A stretch of DNA of 64,000 nt from Bacillota bacterium (GCA_029776205.1 JAKOTQ010000081.1:24290-88289), one strand, 5' to 3'; numbered from the stretch's first letter, positions 26,998 through 38,740 are shown. A program made the numbers and translations. The notes: generated by a model not told the origin, from the sequence alone.

Positions 26998-27750
26998 TCA
27001 AATTTGGGCCAAAGCCTTCGTCGCTAACTCTAAATCGCTGGGTTTATCTACATCGATCCCTACCTCCGGATAGGGCGAAATGATTCCCACGGCTTTTAAA
27101 CCAAGGGCTCGGGAAACCCGCTCTTCAACCTCTTTAATGGTGAGTAGGCCAAAAATAAACTTTATCAAATATTTCCATCCTAACAACGAACAAAGTTGTA
27201 CCGGTTTTTTTCGTAACGCTGCCGCCTGCTTTAGTATATCGATGCGTTCCCGCACAATCTCCGGAGACAGTAAGACAATATTCCCTCCGGTAAAAACACC
27301 GTCCCGTAATTTTACATAAGTTCGTTGTACGCCAGGGTAACGGGCTTCGTTGTGATCCTTTGACACAAACGAATAACAAACATCGCCAGGGTTATCCTGA
27401 CACCGGACTAAAAAGTCACGAATAGCCTCCGGAGTAATCAGGGGAATATCGGAGGTTACTGCCAGAACCGGATTTTTAGGTTGCAACAATTCCAAACCTT
27501 TGATAAGACTGTCGATCATTGAATCACCGGGATCCACCCGACACACCTTGCCGGTCATATACGGAAGCATCGTATCTGTGGCATAACCTACTACTGCAAT
27601 CCGCTCTACTTCATCCATCTGATTTAAGGCTTCAAGAACATAAGCTACCATCGGTTTACCCGCAATTTCGATTTCAGCTTCATATGCTGCCGAACTGACC
27701 GCTCTCAGAGGACCGTCATTTAAAGCCCCGGCCAATACGATGGCATCCAC
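26998..27750 (-). CDS. MobA-like NTP-transferase domain protein
   Basis: The 250-residue protein begins MDAIVLAGALNDG, followed by EIEIAGKPMVAYVLEAL, and has VTSDIPLITPEAI as the metal-binding acidic segment. These are features of the GT-A-like nucleotidyltransferase fold of MobA, GlmU and IspD. The usual G-G-x-S-x-R-x-G-x-D-K loop is altered to a longer, less Gly-rich loop, so the donor nucleotide is uncertain. The C-terminus ends with PEVGIDVDKPSDLELA, as in sugar-nucleotide enzymes. It directly abuts the GntR regulator gene upstream. The product of the reaction is unknown. Confidence 0.7.
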   Translation of the reverse strand: MDAIVLAGALNDGPLRAVSSAAYEAEIEIAGKPMVAYVLEALNQMDEVERIAVVGYATDTMLPYMTGKVCRVDPGDSMIDSLIKGLELLQPKNPVLAVTSDIPLITPEAIRDFLVRCQDNPGDVCYSFVSKDHNEARYPGVQRTYVKLRDGVFTGGNIVLLSPEIVRERIDILKQAAALRKKPVQLCSLLGWKYLIKFIFGLLTIKEVEERVSRALGLKAVGIISPYPEVGIDVDKPSDLELATKALAQI

Positions 27751-28446
27751 TTAAATTCCCCCATTTTCTTTATCCTGTTGAATCACACTCATCAAACTGT
27801 TTTCCGCATTTTCAATATGCTCCTGCGCAATGCGGCGGGCCTGTTCCTCATCCCGGCTGGAGATGGCCTCCACAATTTTTCGATGCTCTTCCAAAGCCGC
27901 TTTCATCCGGCCAGGATAAGACAATGATGTGGTACGGAATCGTTGAATCTGTTCCCGCAGATTATTGATAATCTGCGAGAGACGATTATTACGGCTGGCT
28001 TGATAAAGAAGTGTATGAAAATCCGTATCGGTCTGCACCACTTCTTCCAAATTTCCGGCTTCGATCTGCTCCGAGATGATCACTAAATACCGTTCGAGCC
28101 TTTCCAACTCTTCATCGGTGATCCGATCCGCTGCCAATTCAGCCGCCAATCCTTCCAAAGCCCGGCGGATTTCAAAGACATCGGCAATATCCCGCAGAGA
28201 CAATCCAGCTACATAAGCCCCTTTTCTCGGAATCATTTCCACTAAACCTTCCAGCTCCAATTTACGAATGGCTTCACGAACCGGAGTCCGGCTCACACCC
28301 ATCTCTTCCGCAAGCTGGATTTCCATCATCCGTTCTCCCGGCCGAAGCTGCCCGCTGATGATAGCTTCCCGCAACGATTCAAATACCAATTCCCGGAGAG
28401 GTTTATAATTATCAAGTTTGATCGGGACTAATGGTCGACGTTCCAT
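27751..28446 (-). CDS. GntR family transcriptional regulator, FCD type
   Basis: The 231-residue protein has an N-terminal winged helix (LRELVFESLREAIISGQLRP, then MGVSRTPVREAIRKLELEGL). The C-terminal all-helical FCD ligand domain contains EIRRALEGLAAELAA, a D-x-x-F-H segment and EHRKIVEAI. The D-F-H and E-H residues usually bind a metal or carboxylate ligand. It lies 18 bases after ispE and abuts the MobA-like gene, a place where Bacillus has purR. The effector is unknown. Confidence 0.88.
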   Translation of the reverse strand: MERRPLVPIKLDNYKPLRELVFESLREAIISGQLRPGERMMEIQLAEEMGVSRTPVREAIRKLELEGLVEMIPRKGAYVAGLSLRDIADVFEIRRALEGLAAELAADRITDEELERLERYLVIISEQIEAGNLEEVVQTDTDFHTLLYQASRNNRLSQIINNLREQIQRFRTTSLSYPGRMKAALEEHRKIVEAISSRDEEQARRIAQEHIENAENSLMSVIQQDKENGGI

Positions 28447-28464
28447 TTTAACTCACTCCATTCA

Positions 28465-29313
28465 CTATAGAAACTCCGTTAAAGTGCAAAACCAGGTCGA
28501 TGGTAAGGACTCTCGGATGGTATCTGCCAGTTTTTCATCGACATTCAGCGCAAAAACCGAAGGCCCGCTGCCAGACATCAGGACTGTATGTAGCCCAAAA
28601 TCCCGTAATATACGTTTTAACCTGGCGACCTCCGGAAACTTTTCCAAAACGACTTCTTCTAAAACATTTCCCCAGGAAACACAGAGACGCTCCAAATCCC
28701 CAGTTTCCAAAGCAGCGATTACCCCGTTAACATCAGGATGTCGTCTGATCCCTTCAGTGTCCAAACTTTGATAAACCAGCGCTGTTGATACCTGTATATC
28801 CGGAGTGATCAATAATACCGAACAATGAAGTTTGGATGAAATACTCGTAAGCTTTTCTCCAATCCCCTCGGCCCGGGCAGTATGTTGCATAATGCAGAAA
28901 GGGACATCAGCGCCAAGCGTTAAGCCGAGTCGCATCAATTCCTCTGTCGACAAGCCCAAATCCCATAACTGATTTAACCCGATGAGTACACCGGCCGCAT
29001 CCGTACTCCCTCCGGCCAAACCAGCTGCAACAGGAATCTTCTTCTCAATATGTATAGTTACTCCGGGTACCTCTCCACGACGCTCCCTGACAACATTTTG
29101 AAGAAGTTCGGCAGCCCGCCAGGCTAGGTTTTTGCGGTCCAACGGAACCTGGGGATTGGTACAAGTCAGTTGAATGGTTTCATTAGTCTTCAGTTCAATC
29201 CGGTCCGAAAGGCGAATAGACTGCATCACCATATCCACTTCATGATAACCATCCGGCCTATCTCCGATAACATCCAATACCAGATTGATTTTTGCAGGTG
29301 CAGTAATAATCAT
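28465..29313 (-). CDS. ispE: 4-diphosphocytidyl-2-C-methyl-D-erythritol kinase IspE
   Basis: The 282-residue GHMP kinase starts APAKINLVLDVIGDRPDGYHE. It has the ATP loop KKIPVAAGLAGGSTDAAGVL and the third motif VLMSGSGPSVFAL. It catalyses the CTP-derived kinase step of the MEP isoprenoid pathway. It heads the minus-strand operon ispE-gntR-mobA-like-spoVG, like the Bacillus ispE-purR-yabJ-spoVG order. Confidence 0.95.
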   Translation of the reverse strand: MIITAPAKINLVLDVIGDRPDGYHEVDMVMQSIRLSDRIELKTNETIQLTCTNPQVPLDRKNLAWRAAELLQNVVRERRGEVPGVTIHIEKKIPVAAGLAGGSTDAAGVLIGLNQLWDLGLSTEELMRLGLTLGADVPFCIMQHTARAEGIGEKLTSISSKLHCSVLLITPDIQVSTALVYQSLDTEGIRRHPDVNGVIAALETGDLERLCVSWGNVLEEVVLEKFPEVARLKRILRDFGLHTVLMSGSGPSVFALNVDEKLADTIRESLPSTWFCTLTEFL

Positions 29314-29446
29314 TCGTTCCCGTCCTATGTATTAAAATGACAATCCATGCAATCCTTTAATATATTTGCCAATTTTACGGTAAATCCTGCATTGGCCTTA
29401 TGAAACCATCCAATCACTTGTTGTTCATTCTTTATTCACGGAATAA

Positions 29447-29481
29447 TAAAAAAATCAGCCGCTGTTTCCAATACGGCTGAT
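29447..29481 (-). terminator. Terminator of the SRP RNA gene
   Basis: ATCAGCCG pairs with CGGCTGAT around a 12-base loop. Seven T residues follow on the minus strand. Confidence 0.85.
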
Positions 29482-29512
29482 CGTCAAAAACTAATCAAAT
29501 GATGAAATTAAA

Positions 29513-29785
29513 TATGGCCGTGCACCTCATTTCGACCAAGCATCCCCGAACGTACCGAATCAGCCGGCTCCGACCAGGCAACCTCGCGGCACACAAAACT
29601 TCCTACTTACCGCTGCTTCCTCCCGGACCTGACGGGGTTCATAGGCTTTTGTTGCGTGAGACCCAATCCTCAACGCCACTTAATCCGGCCGGACTCACGA
29701 ATACCGGCCTCCACTCGGAATTCAATCCTGCTATAGCGGGTTGCAGGTACAGGGCACCGCTACCTCCCCATCTAGCACGACCATA
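29513..29785 (-). ncRNA. ffs: Signal recognition particle RNA, large Bacillus type
   Basis: The minus strand carries the conserved 5' part (GGGGAGGTAGCGGTGCCCTG) with the Alu-like domain. It then has the domain IV core GTCAGGTCCGGGAGGAAGCA, and a 3' end GAGGTGCACGG. The length of about 270 bases corresponds to the large Bacillus-type RNA, not to the 4.5S form. It forms the RNA core of the particle that delivers membrane proteins with Ffh. The ends are estimated by comparison with Bacillus scRNA. Confidence 0.93.
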
Positions 29786-29810
29786 AACTTAACAAAATCA
29801 GAGTATATTT

Positions 29811-29838
29811 ATTTTATCATATTCACAGCAAGGGTCAA
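29811..29838 (-). promoter_or_regulatory. Sigma-A promoter of the SRP RNA gene
   Basis: On the minus strand TTGACC (29833-29838) is followed by 16 bases and TAAAAT (29811-29816). It is about 25 bases upstream of the mature 5' end, which allows for a processed leader. Confidence 0.75.
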
Positions 29839-30136
29839 CCGTTAATTTAAGGTAATTAAGACAAAAGGTGTTGGATACGGGATGCCTGGTTGAACTTTAT
29901 GGTTCACAGTCCAAGTTCACAGTGGACTGTAAATAAGCGTATTGATTCGAATTTTAGAACAGAATCTTGAGTCAGAAAGACAGAAGAACAATATGCTGGA
30001 TCTAGAATAGAAAGACTGTTAACTAGAGTTTCAGGCTCAGTCTTCCCTCTCCTTTAGGAGAGGGCTTAGACGAGGTTATCGGCAGAACTTAAAACTCAGT
30101 ACCTACGACCTATAGCCCAGCACCCCAGTCCCTATC
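29839..30136. other. Gene-free region with two repeat hairpins
   Basis: No gene was found. ACAGTCC (29906-29912) pairs with GGACTGT (29924-29930). CCCTCTCC and GGAGAGGG form a perfect 8-bp hairpin at 30045-30064 of the kind seen in dispersed REP-like sequences. The first resembles the CAGTT-rich element at 16500-16650. Confidence 0.5.
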
Positions 30137-30640
30137 TCACTGTATCAATGAGTTTTCCATAAATTTTATTTCCGTCGTGATGTGTTGATACCCGAGTTTA
30201 AGCATGATATAAGTATACCATCGTTCTTTCCGTTTAGAACAGATAGATCCGGGGTTTATCATTAAAATCCGATTTTTAGTTTGGATTAACGGCTGATGGC
30301 TATGGCCAAAGATGATGATATCCACCATCTCATCCTGAAAGACAGCATAAGCCCTCTCTACCGTTTTTCCTATTGTTCCATGTCCATGACATATACCAAT
30401 TCGATAATTTTCCAGTGTAACCAGGCGCTTTTCGGGAAGCAATTCCGAAACCGAATTCTGATCCCCATTTCCGGAAACACCGATCAATTTCCCCGAGAGG
30501 ATAAACGACTCCAAACCAATTCCTGTTGTAAAATCTCCGGCATGGATAACCGTATCCGCTTCTTTAAGAAGTAACTCGATTAAACACGTAAGTTCCAGCG
30601 AATGTTTCCTATGGGTATCAGCGATGACTGCAACTTTCAT
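30137..30640 (-). CDS. YfcE/MJ0936-type metallophosphoesterase
   Basis: The 167-residue protein has the dimetal phosphoesterase motifs in order: VAVIADTHRK (D-x-H), VIHAGDF (G-D), GVSGNGD (G-N-x-D), CHGHG (G-H) and IIFGHSHQP (G-H-x-H). Small members hydrolyse model phosphodiesters; physiological substrates are mostly unknown. It stands alone on the minus strand after a repeat-rich gap. Confidence 0.9.
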   Translation of the reverse strand: MKVAVIADTHRKHSLELTCLIELLLKEADTVIHAGDFTTGIGLESFILSGKLIGVSGNGDQNSVSELLPEKRLVTLENYRIGICHGHGTIGKTVERAYAVFQDEMVDIIIFGHSHQPLIQTKNRILMINPGSICSKRKERWYTYIMLKLGYQHITTEIKFMENSLIQ

Positions 30641-30731
30641 GATTGTTTAATCCACTTTATCTCCTTATTTGCGATGATATTATCATACCCAATTTTTCGT
30701 TCCGACACTTACAGATAATATGAATCAATAC

Positions 30732-30751
30732 AAAAAACCCCCATAGGGGGG
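30732..30751 (-). terminator. Terminator of the sufCB operon
   Basis: CCCCC-ATA-GGGGG forms a short GC stem followed by six T residues on the minus strand, about 25 bases after the SufB stop codon. Confidence 0.82.
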
Positions 30752-30773
30752 TGAAATTTAACAGGCAAAAATA

Positions 30774-31694
30774 TTATTTTAAATAGCCTTCCAATAACGT
30801 TCGGATAGCTTCTTCTTCCGTCAACCCAAAGGTCATTAACTTAATAATCTGATCTCCAGCCAATTTACCGATGGATGCTTCATGGGTTAATTCTGCATCC
30901 CCACTCTTGGCCCAAAGTTCCGGCTGGGACCGGATATCCGCTGCTCCCATAATAATAGAGTCACAAGCCACATGTCCTTTACAAGGACCATATCCAATCA
31001 ATCCTACTTTAAAAATTTGAACCGACCGATCCTGCCCCACGGAACGGGACTGTACTTCAGCACTGCTTTGCTCCCCTTCCAAGTGAACGACAATATCTGA
31101 ATAGGCATATTGCTGTTCATGGGTTAACAGCCTCTCATTGACGATCAAACGACTATGTGGACCTTGATGAACTTCCGTCTTTCGCTCGGTATTGCTGACT
31201 CCCCGGATTTGGACCATTTCCAACTCAGCTGTTGCGCCTTCTTCCAGATGTAAAATGGTTACCGGGTTCAAAACCCGTTCCCCGGTCCCCCCTCCTTCGC
31301 CATAATGTTTTTCAACATAACGAATACGGGCACCCTTTCGGATGAAAAATTCATGAATTCCATCATGTTGACTCTTCTCTGAACCTTCATTATGTATGCC
31401 GCATCCGGCCACTATCAGTACATCAGCTCCAGCGCCAATTTCAAAGGTATTATATACCACATCGTGCACACCGGTATCCGTTAAAATTACCGGAATATGA
31501 ACGGATTGACCAGTAACGCCCGGGTCGACAACAATATCTATTCCCGGACGATCAGTTTTCGGAGTAATCGTGATACCCTCTACGGACTGCCTGGCCAAGC
31601 CCACTCCGTTTTTACGGATATTAAAGGCACCCTGAGGAAGATCATGCAAACCGGCAATTTCTTTTAAGAGGTTTTTATCGATCTGATTAAGCAT
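30774..31694 (-). CDS. sufB: SufB/SufD-type Fe-S scaffold (SmsB-like)
   Basis: I chose ATG 31694, which overlaps the SufC stop codon as TAATG and has GGAGGAAG upstream. The 306-residue protein is the SufBD beta-helix core: GVHDVVYNTFEIGAGADVLI, SQHDGIHEF, GPCKGHVACDSIIMG (Cys), DAELTHEASIGKL (Glu and His), and a C-terminal GLTEEEAIRTLLEGYL. It is shorter than the SufB of about 470 residues in six-gene SUF operons. It builds Fe-S clusters with SufC. No SufS, SufU, SufD or SufE gene is nearby, so this is the minimal two-gene form known from archaea and anaerobic bacteria. Confidence 0.88.
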   Translation of the reverse strand: MLNQIDKNLLKEIAGLHDLPQGAFNIRKNGVGLARQSVEGITITPKTDRPGIDIVVDPGVTGQSVHIPVILTDTGVHDVVYNTFEIGAGADVLIVAGCGIHNEGSEKSQHDGIHEFFIRKGARIRYVEKHYGEGGGTGERVLNPVTILHLEEGATAELEMVQIRGVSNTERKTEVHQGPHSRLIVNERLLTHEQQYAYSDIVVHLEGEQSSAEVQSRSVGQDRSVQIFKVGLIGYGPCKGHVACDSIIMGAADIRSQPELWAKSGDAELTHEASIGKLAGDQIIKLMTFGLTEEEAIRTLLEGYLK

Positions 31695-32428
31695 TATGCT
31701 TCCTCCCCCAGACAAATATTGCGCCACCGGCAATTAATGCCCTCTTCAATCAACGGCCGAATTTTCTCCATCGTTCCCCTTTCCTGAACAACGCCTCCCG
31801 CAACCACGACAATCTCGTCGGCAACCTCCAAAAAGCGCTCATGATGGGAAATGATAATCGTAATTCGTCCTTCCGAACGTTGATGAGAATGGACAATAAA
31901 ATCACGTAATTGCTCAAAACTCCATAAATCAACACCGGCTTCCGGCTCGTCCAATACAGCAACCCGAGTTGGCCCCAATAATACAGAAGCGATCTCTAAC
32001 CGCTTCATTTCTCCTCCGGATAAAGTACTGTCAACCACCCGATTTAAATAGTTTTCAGGACAAAGCCCAATTTTTGCCATAACCGACCGTATATGATTTT
32101 CAGTGATCTCCGGATAGGCCAAACGTAAATACCATCCAATATCGATTCCTTTAAAGCGAGGTGGATTTTGAAACGCATAACGAATCCCCTGTTTTGCCCG
32201 TTCAGTAATGGACCAACCGGTAATCTCCTTCCCATCTAACATAATCCGTCCCCGAGCCGGTTGATAAATACCGGAAATAACTTTGGCAATCGAAGTTTTT
32301 CCTCCGCCATTCGGCCCGGTGATCACATACAGTTTTCCAGGTTCAAACTTTAGAGAAATTCCGTTTAAAATTCGGACTTCATCACTGCCATCTTGAAGTG
32401 TCAGATCAATATGTTCCAATGCAAGCAT
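31694..32428 (-). CDS. sufC: SufC-type ABC ATPase (SmsC-like)
   Basis: The 244-residue ATPase has Walker A GPNGGGKTS, the Q-loop in RYAFQNPPRFKG, the signature LSGGEMKRLEIA, Walker B VAVLDEPEAGVD and a switch His in SHHERFL. The QNPPRFKG and DEPEAGVD segments are typical of SufC rather than of transporter ATPases. It powers cluster assembly on the SufB partner. It is coupled to sufB by a one-base overlap of stop and start codons. Confidence 0.92.
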   Translation of the reverse strand: MLALEHIDLTLQDGSDEVRILNGISLKFEPGKLYVITGPNGGGKTSIAKVISGIYQPARGRIMLDGKEITGWSITERAKQGIRYAFQNPPRFKGIDIGWYLRLAYPEITENHIRSVMAKIGLCPENYLNRVVDSTLSGGEMKRLEIASVLLGPTRVAVLDEPEAGVDLWSFEQLRDFIVHSHQRSEGRITIIISHHERFLEVADEIVVVAGGVVQERGTMEKIRPLIEEGINCRWRNICLGEEA

Positions 32429-32638
32429 GCAATCACCTCTTGATTAAATCCGTTGTGTCAAATGTTCTTTTCCCTTTTAGCCGGGAAACCTGTGAATAAA
32501 GCAATTAAACAATAATCAATACAAAAACCATAAAAATTGCACAAAAACACTTTATCACTTTAAAGTATTATAGACAATGCTTAATATAATCTTTAAATTT
32601 AAAATGGAATAAAAATTATGACAAGGGAGAATTCGCCG

Positions 32639-34053
32639 ATGAAATTATGGTATAAATCTCATTTATCTCTGTTTTTTTGATGGTTGTAATTATCGTTACT
32701 GTTGGCTGCAGCGGGGGATCCGCTGGAAATTCAAAAAATCCTTCCCCTGATTCGCCTTACCCGCCTCCGGTAACATTACCGTCGATCCCCTCCCCCAGTG
32801 GAAAAACCTACTATGTTTCACCAAATGGCAGTGATCTTAATAACGGATCCTTTGATGCCCCCTTTGCCACGCTGTCCAAAGCGGTATCCATCATGGCCGC
32901 CGGTGATGCCGTCTATCTCCGAGGTGGAATATATACCAATGAACCATCCACCATTTATCTCCGGGCGAACGGCACCCCCTCTTCACGCTACTATATTCTA
33001 GCTTATCCCGGTGAACAGCCGATCCTTGATTTCAACTACCGCGGAAAACACGGCATCCATATTACAGGAAGTTATTGGGTGATAAAAGGTTTGGAAATCA
33101 TTCATGCTGCTTCCAATGGTATCCGGATTGGGGATGTTAACGCCCCGGGCGGAGGAAATTATAATATCATTGAACAATGCAGTTTTCATCACAACCGGGA
33201 CACCGGACTCCATATCGGATTAAGCAAAGGAACCAATATCAACCTAGATGGTTCTCGAGCGGCTTATAACTGGATCATTAACTGTGACTCTTATTTAAAC
33301 ATGGATCCCAATGGATCTACTGGCCCCGGTGGTAATGCCGACGGCTTTGCTTGTAAGCTTAGTCCAGGCAAAGGGAATATTTTTTATGGCTGTCGCGCAT
33401 GGGAAAACTCCGATGATGGCTGGGATTTTTATATGACTCGATTCCCTATCACCGTCGAAAATTGCTGGACTTGGCATAATGGTGATCCCCATTCTCCCTA
33501 TGCCGACACTTTTACCGGTACATGGGCAGGAAACGGTCAAGGATTCAAGGTTGGTGGCGGTAGCAGCAGTAAGGCTAATGAGTTTGAAAGTTACGGCGCT
33601 CATGTTCTCCGGAACTGTATCGCCTTTAACATCAAATATGGAAATTCCGCTGTTAGAGCTTTTGATCGGAATAACCATAAAAGCGGAGTAACGATGATCA
33701 ACTGCGTTGCTTGGGGAAGTTCGACAGGGTTTTATTTTAAAGCTGCCCCAAATGACGGAAGCCATCATACGTTAGTCAATTGTGTGGCTTTTGATTGTGA
33801 CACTATCCATGCATTATCCAATGATACTGTCAGTATTCATAATTCCTGGAATCTACCAGGTATAGCCGCAAATAAGGATGATTTTACCGGTCTTGATGAA
33901 ACTCTGGCCAAAGCTCCCCGTGGCAGCAACGGAGAATTACCGGAAGGATTTGCCCGATTGGTTGCAGACAGTGATCTTATTGACAAAGGAGTTTATACCG
34001 GAGCTCCTTTCCTTGGTTCTGCTCCGGATCTGGGCGCTTTTGAAAAACAATAA
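32639..34053 (+). CDS. PL9-like beta-helix lipoprotein, signal peptide frameshifted
   Basis: From 32680 on, the frame encodes about 457 residues. After a lipobox-like VTVGC and a Pro/Ser linker comes KTYYVSPNGSDLNNGSF, the start of right-handed beta-helix polysaccharide lyases. GNADGFACKL and CRAWENSDDGWDFY are hallmarks of PL9 pectate-lyase-like proteins. An ATG at 32639 with RBS AAGGGAG opens a different frame and encodes MKLWYKSHLSLFF before stopping at TGA 32678. One extra T in the T7 run at 32672-32678 would join both parts into an ideal lipoprotein signal peptide. The gene is thus either frameshifted, phase-variable or miscalled. It is a likely exported enzyme acting on acidic polysaccharides. 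Confidence 0.78.
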
Positions 34054-34082
34054 TTATTACAAAACTTCGGAAATATGATAAA

Positions 34083-34119
34083 CCCCGGCACCTCAATCCG
34101 CTGCCGGGGCTTATTTTTC
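34083..34119 (+). terminator. Terminator of the PL9-like gene
   Basis: CCCCGGCA and TGCCGGGG form an 8-bp stem with an 11-base loop followed by CTTATTTTT. Confidence 0.85.
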
Positions 34120-34142
34120 ATATTTTCATAGTTTAAAGAACT

Positions 34143-35078
34143 CTAACTTGTTAGCCCTTTCAAAATACGCAGAGCATTTTCGCCTAAAATCAAATCTTTC
34201 TCCTTCTCACTTAAAAAAGTAGCATGAACAGAAACCATCTCTATCATCTGCTGATAGGTATAATTCTTTAATGTACCGGGGATGTCACTGCCCCATAAAA
34301 TTTTATCGGCTCCGACCTTCTTCACGCTTTCGTTAAGTAAGCCTAATGCCTGATAACAAGGATAATCCTCCCGAAGGCCGGCTCCTATTGCTGCCATTCC
34401 CAGGTAGACATTGGTTTTTTTCCCAAATTCAATCATCCGTTGCCATTTATCTTTTAGATGAAGATTCTCCTGGTTCATCCCGCCCAAATGCTCCAGGATC
34501 CACAACACATCAGAATATTCCGTAGTTATCCGATCAATAGCATCCAATTGATAACCGGCATTATTAGGACGCCCCGCATCTAATATGACCGGTAATTTCA
34601 TCTCCGAGGCCAATTCCCAAATCGGTTTTAAATAATCTCCATCCAGTTTTAACCCTGAATGAATTCCGCTCCAACCCCAACCATCGCTAATCTCGAACTT
34701 TAAAATGTTATGTTTTGGATTAACCGCATATTTTTTGATCGTTTCGACAGCCCCAGGATCCATCGGATCAACCTGAATAGATCCGATAAAACGATGGGGA
34801 TATCTCTCGATCGCCTCGGCAATTTCTTGATTCACCGTTCCGATCAGCGGATTTTGGACCAATACTGCCTGGCTGACTCCGGCACAGTCCATCCATTCCA
34901 ATATCAGCTCGACTGGAAATGCGGTTTCCTTGGAAAAAGGCGGCATGAACTGAATCATACCCGTTTTTGTCTTTACTCTTCCAAAACCGGCAGAGGACGT
35001 TTCCCCGTCCCCCTTTTGTCCATGAATACCATTGAACAAATGAACATGAATATCTACAATCCTTCGTTCCTTTGGCAT
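34143..35078 (-). CDS. Amidohydrolase family 2 (TIM-barrel) protein
   Basis: The 311-residue protein starts VDIHVHLFNG, with the H-x-H metal site. It then has RFIGSIQVDP, a LDAGRPNN segment, LEHLGGMNQEN (His) and KILWGSDIPG (Asp) near the C-terminus. These are the metal-ligand positions of amidohydrolase-related decarboxylases and lactonases. The substrate cannot be inferred. The gene is convergent with the PL9-like gene. Confidence 0.85.
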   Translation of the reverse strand: MPKERRIVDIHVHLFNGIHGQKGDGETSSAGFGRVKTKTGMIQFMPPFSKETAFPVELILEWMDCAGVSQAVLVQNPLIGTVNQEIAEAIERYPHRFIGSIQVDPMDPGAVETIKKYAVNPKHNILKFEISDGWGWSGIHSGLKLDGDYLKPIWELASEMKLPVILDAGRPNNAGYQLDAIDRITTEYSDVLWILEHLGGMNQENLHLKDKWQRMIEFGKKTNVYLGMAAIGAGLREDYPCYQALGLLNESVKKVGADKILWGSDIPGTLKNYTYQQMIEMVSVHATFLSEKEKDLILGENALRILKGLTS

Positions 35079-35154
35079 GGTTATCCCTCAAACATTCGTT
35101 TATTGATCAATATTGTATCAAATTTCTGTTAAATTCCAAATTCATTTAGACTAT

Positions 35155-35180
35155 AAAAAAACCAACCTTTCGGTTGGTTT
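35155..35180 (-). terminator. Terminator downstream of tRNA-Ser (GGA)
   Basis: AACCAACC and GGTTGGTT form a perfect 8-bp stem with loop TTTC, followed by a T tract on the minus strand, just past the tRNA 3' end. Confidence 0.87.
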
Positions 35181-35191
35181 AAATCGCTTAA

Positions 35192-35279
35192 TGGCGGAGA
35201 GATAGGGATTCGAACCCTAGAGGCTTTTACACCTACACGCGCTCCAGGCGTGCGCCTTCGACCACTCGGCCATCTCTCC
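35192..35279 (-). tRNA. tRNA-Ser (anticodon GGA)
   Basis: The minus strand gives an 88-base class II tRNA with encoded CCA. The acceptor stem is GGAGAGA with TCTCTCC, the anticodon loop is CTGGAGC (GGA), a long variable arm is present, and the T loop is GGTTCGAATCC. Confidence 0.96.
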
Positions 35280-35353
35280 ATAATTTTCGGCTGTCGATAT
35301 AAGATTATATCAAACTTTTGTTAGTAAATCAAAAGTTTTTTACTAGAAATAAA

Positions 35354-35443
35354 TGGCGGAGAGAGCGAGATTCGAACTCGCGAGGGACGTTAATCCCTAC
35401 CCGCTTTCGAGGCGGGCGCCTTCAACCACTCAGCCATCTCTCC
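35354..35443 (-). tRNA. tRNA-Ser (anticodon CGA)
   Basis: The minus strand gives a 90-base class II tRNA with encoded CCA. The anticodon loop is CTCGAAA (CGA), with a long variable arm built on GGGA and TCCC. The acceptor stem is the same as in the neighbouring tRNA-Ser, which suggests an old tandem duplication. It lies downstream of tadA. Confidence 0.96.
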
Positions 35444-35501
35444 GGGTGGATTCGTAAGTTAAAACAGGCAAAAAGCATGAGATTCACAATTTACCCGTGC
35501 C

Positions 35502-35978
35502 TTACGGCTCGTACTTCATACCTGCTCTTCGCTTTTTGAAAAAGTCCTTTAATATTTTACCACATTCATCCCCTAAAATTCCAGCGGTAACTTCTACCCG
35601 ATGATTTAAACGGGGATCCTGTACCAGATTCATCAAACTTCCAACAGCTCCTGCTTTGGGGTCAGAAGCTCCAAAGATCAACCGATCAATTCGGGCTAAC
35701 ACTAAAGCTCCTGCACACATACTGCAGGGTTCTAGTGTAACATAAAGCGACATTCCAGTCAATCGCCAGTGTTTATTAATTCGTGCCGCTTCACGTAAAG
35801 CTAAAATTTCAGCATGAGCTGTCGGATCTCCTGTTGTCTCCCGTAAATTATGAGCCCGGGCTATAATTTCGCCATTTGCCACTACAACTGCACCAACCGG
35901 CACTTCCTGTACTTCAGCCGCTTTTTCAGCTTCTCGCAAAGCTTCACGCATAAACTGTTCATCAATCTCGAAAGCCAA
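35502..35978 (-). CDS. tadA: tRNA adenosine(34) deaminase TadA
   Basis: The 158-residue protein has the cytidine-deaminase-fold zinc site: PTAHAEILALREA (His and catalytic Glu) and PCSMCAGALVLARI (two Cys). It converts A34 of tRNA-Arg(ACG) to inosine. The start region MAFEIDEQFMREALREAEKA is typical. It precedes tRNA-Ser genes on the same strand, a common Firmicute arrangement, but the SRP RNA often found beside it lies 6 kb away here. Confidence 0.95.
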   Translation of the reverse strand: MAFEIDEQFMREALREAEKAAEVQEVPVGAVVVANGEIIARAHNLRETTGDPTAHAEILALREAARINKHWRLTGMSLYVTLEPCSMCAGALVLARIDRLIFGASDPKAGAVGSLMNLVQDPRLNHRVEVTAGILGDECGKILKDFFKKRRAGMKYEP

Positions 35979-36012
35979 TTGGCCCTCCTATTGCTAACTT
36001 AAATAATTACCA

Positions 36013-38740
<2,728 letters not shown>

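Noticed and set aside
29499..29786. Plus-strand open frame of 95 codons
   Set aside because: It is the exact antisense of the SRP RNA gene.
35318..35539. Plus-strand open frame of 73 codons
   Set aside because: It is the antisense of the tRNA-Ser (CGA) gene and the end of tadA; no RBS.
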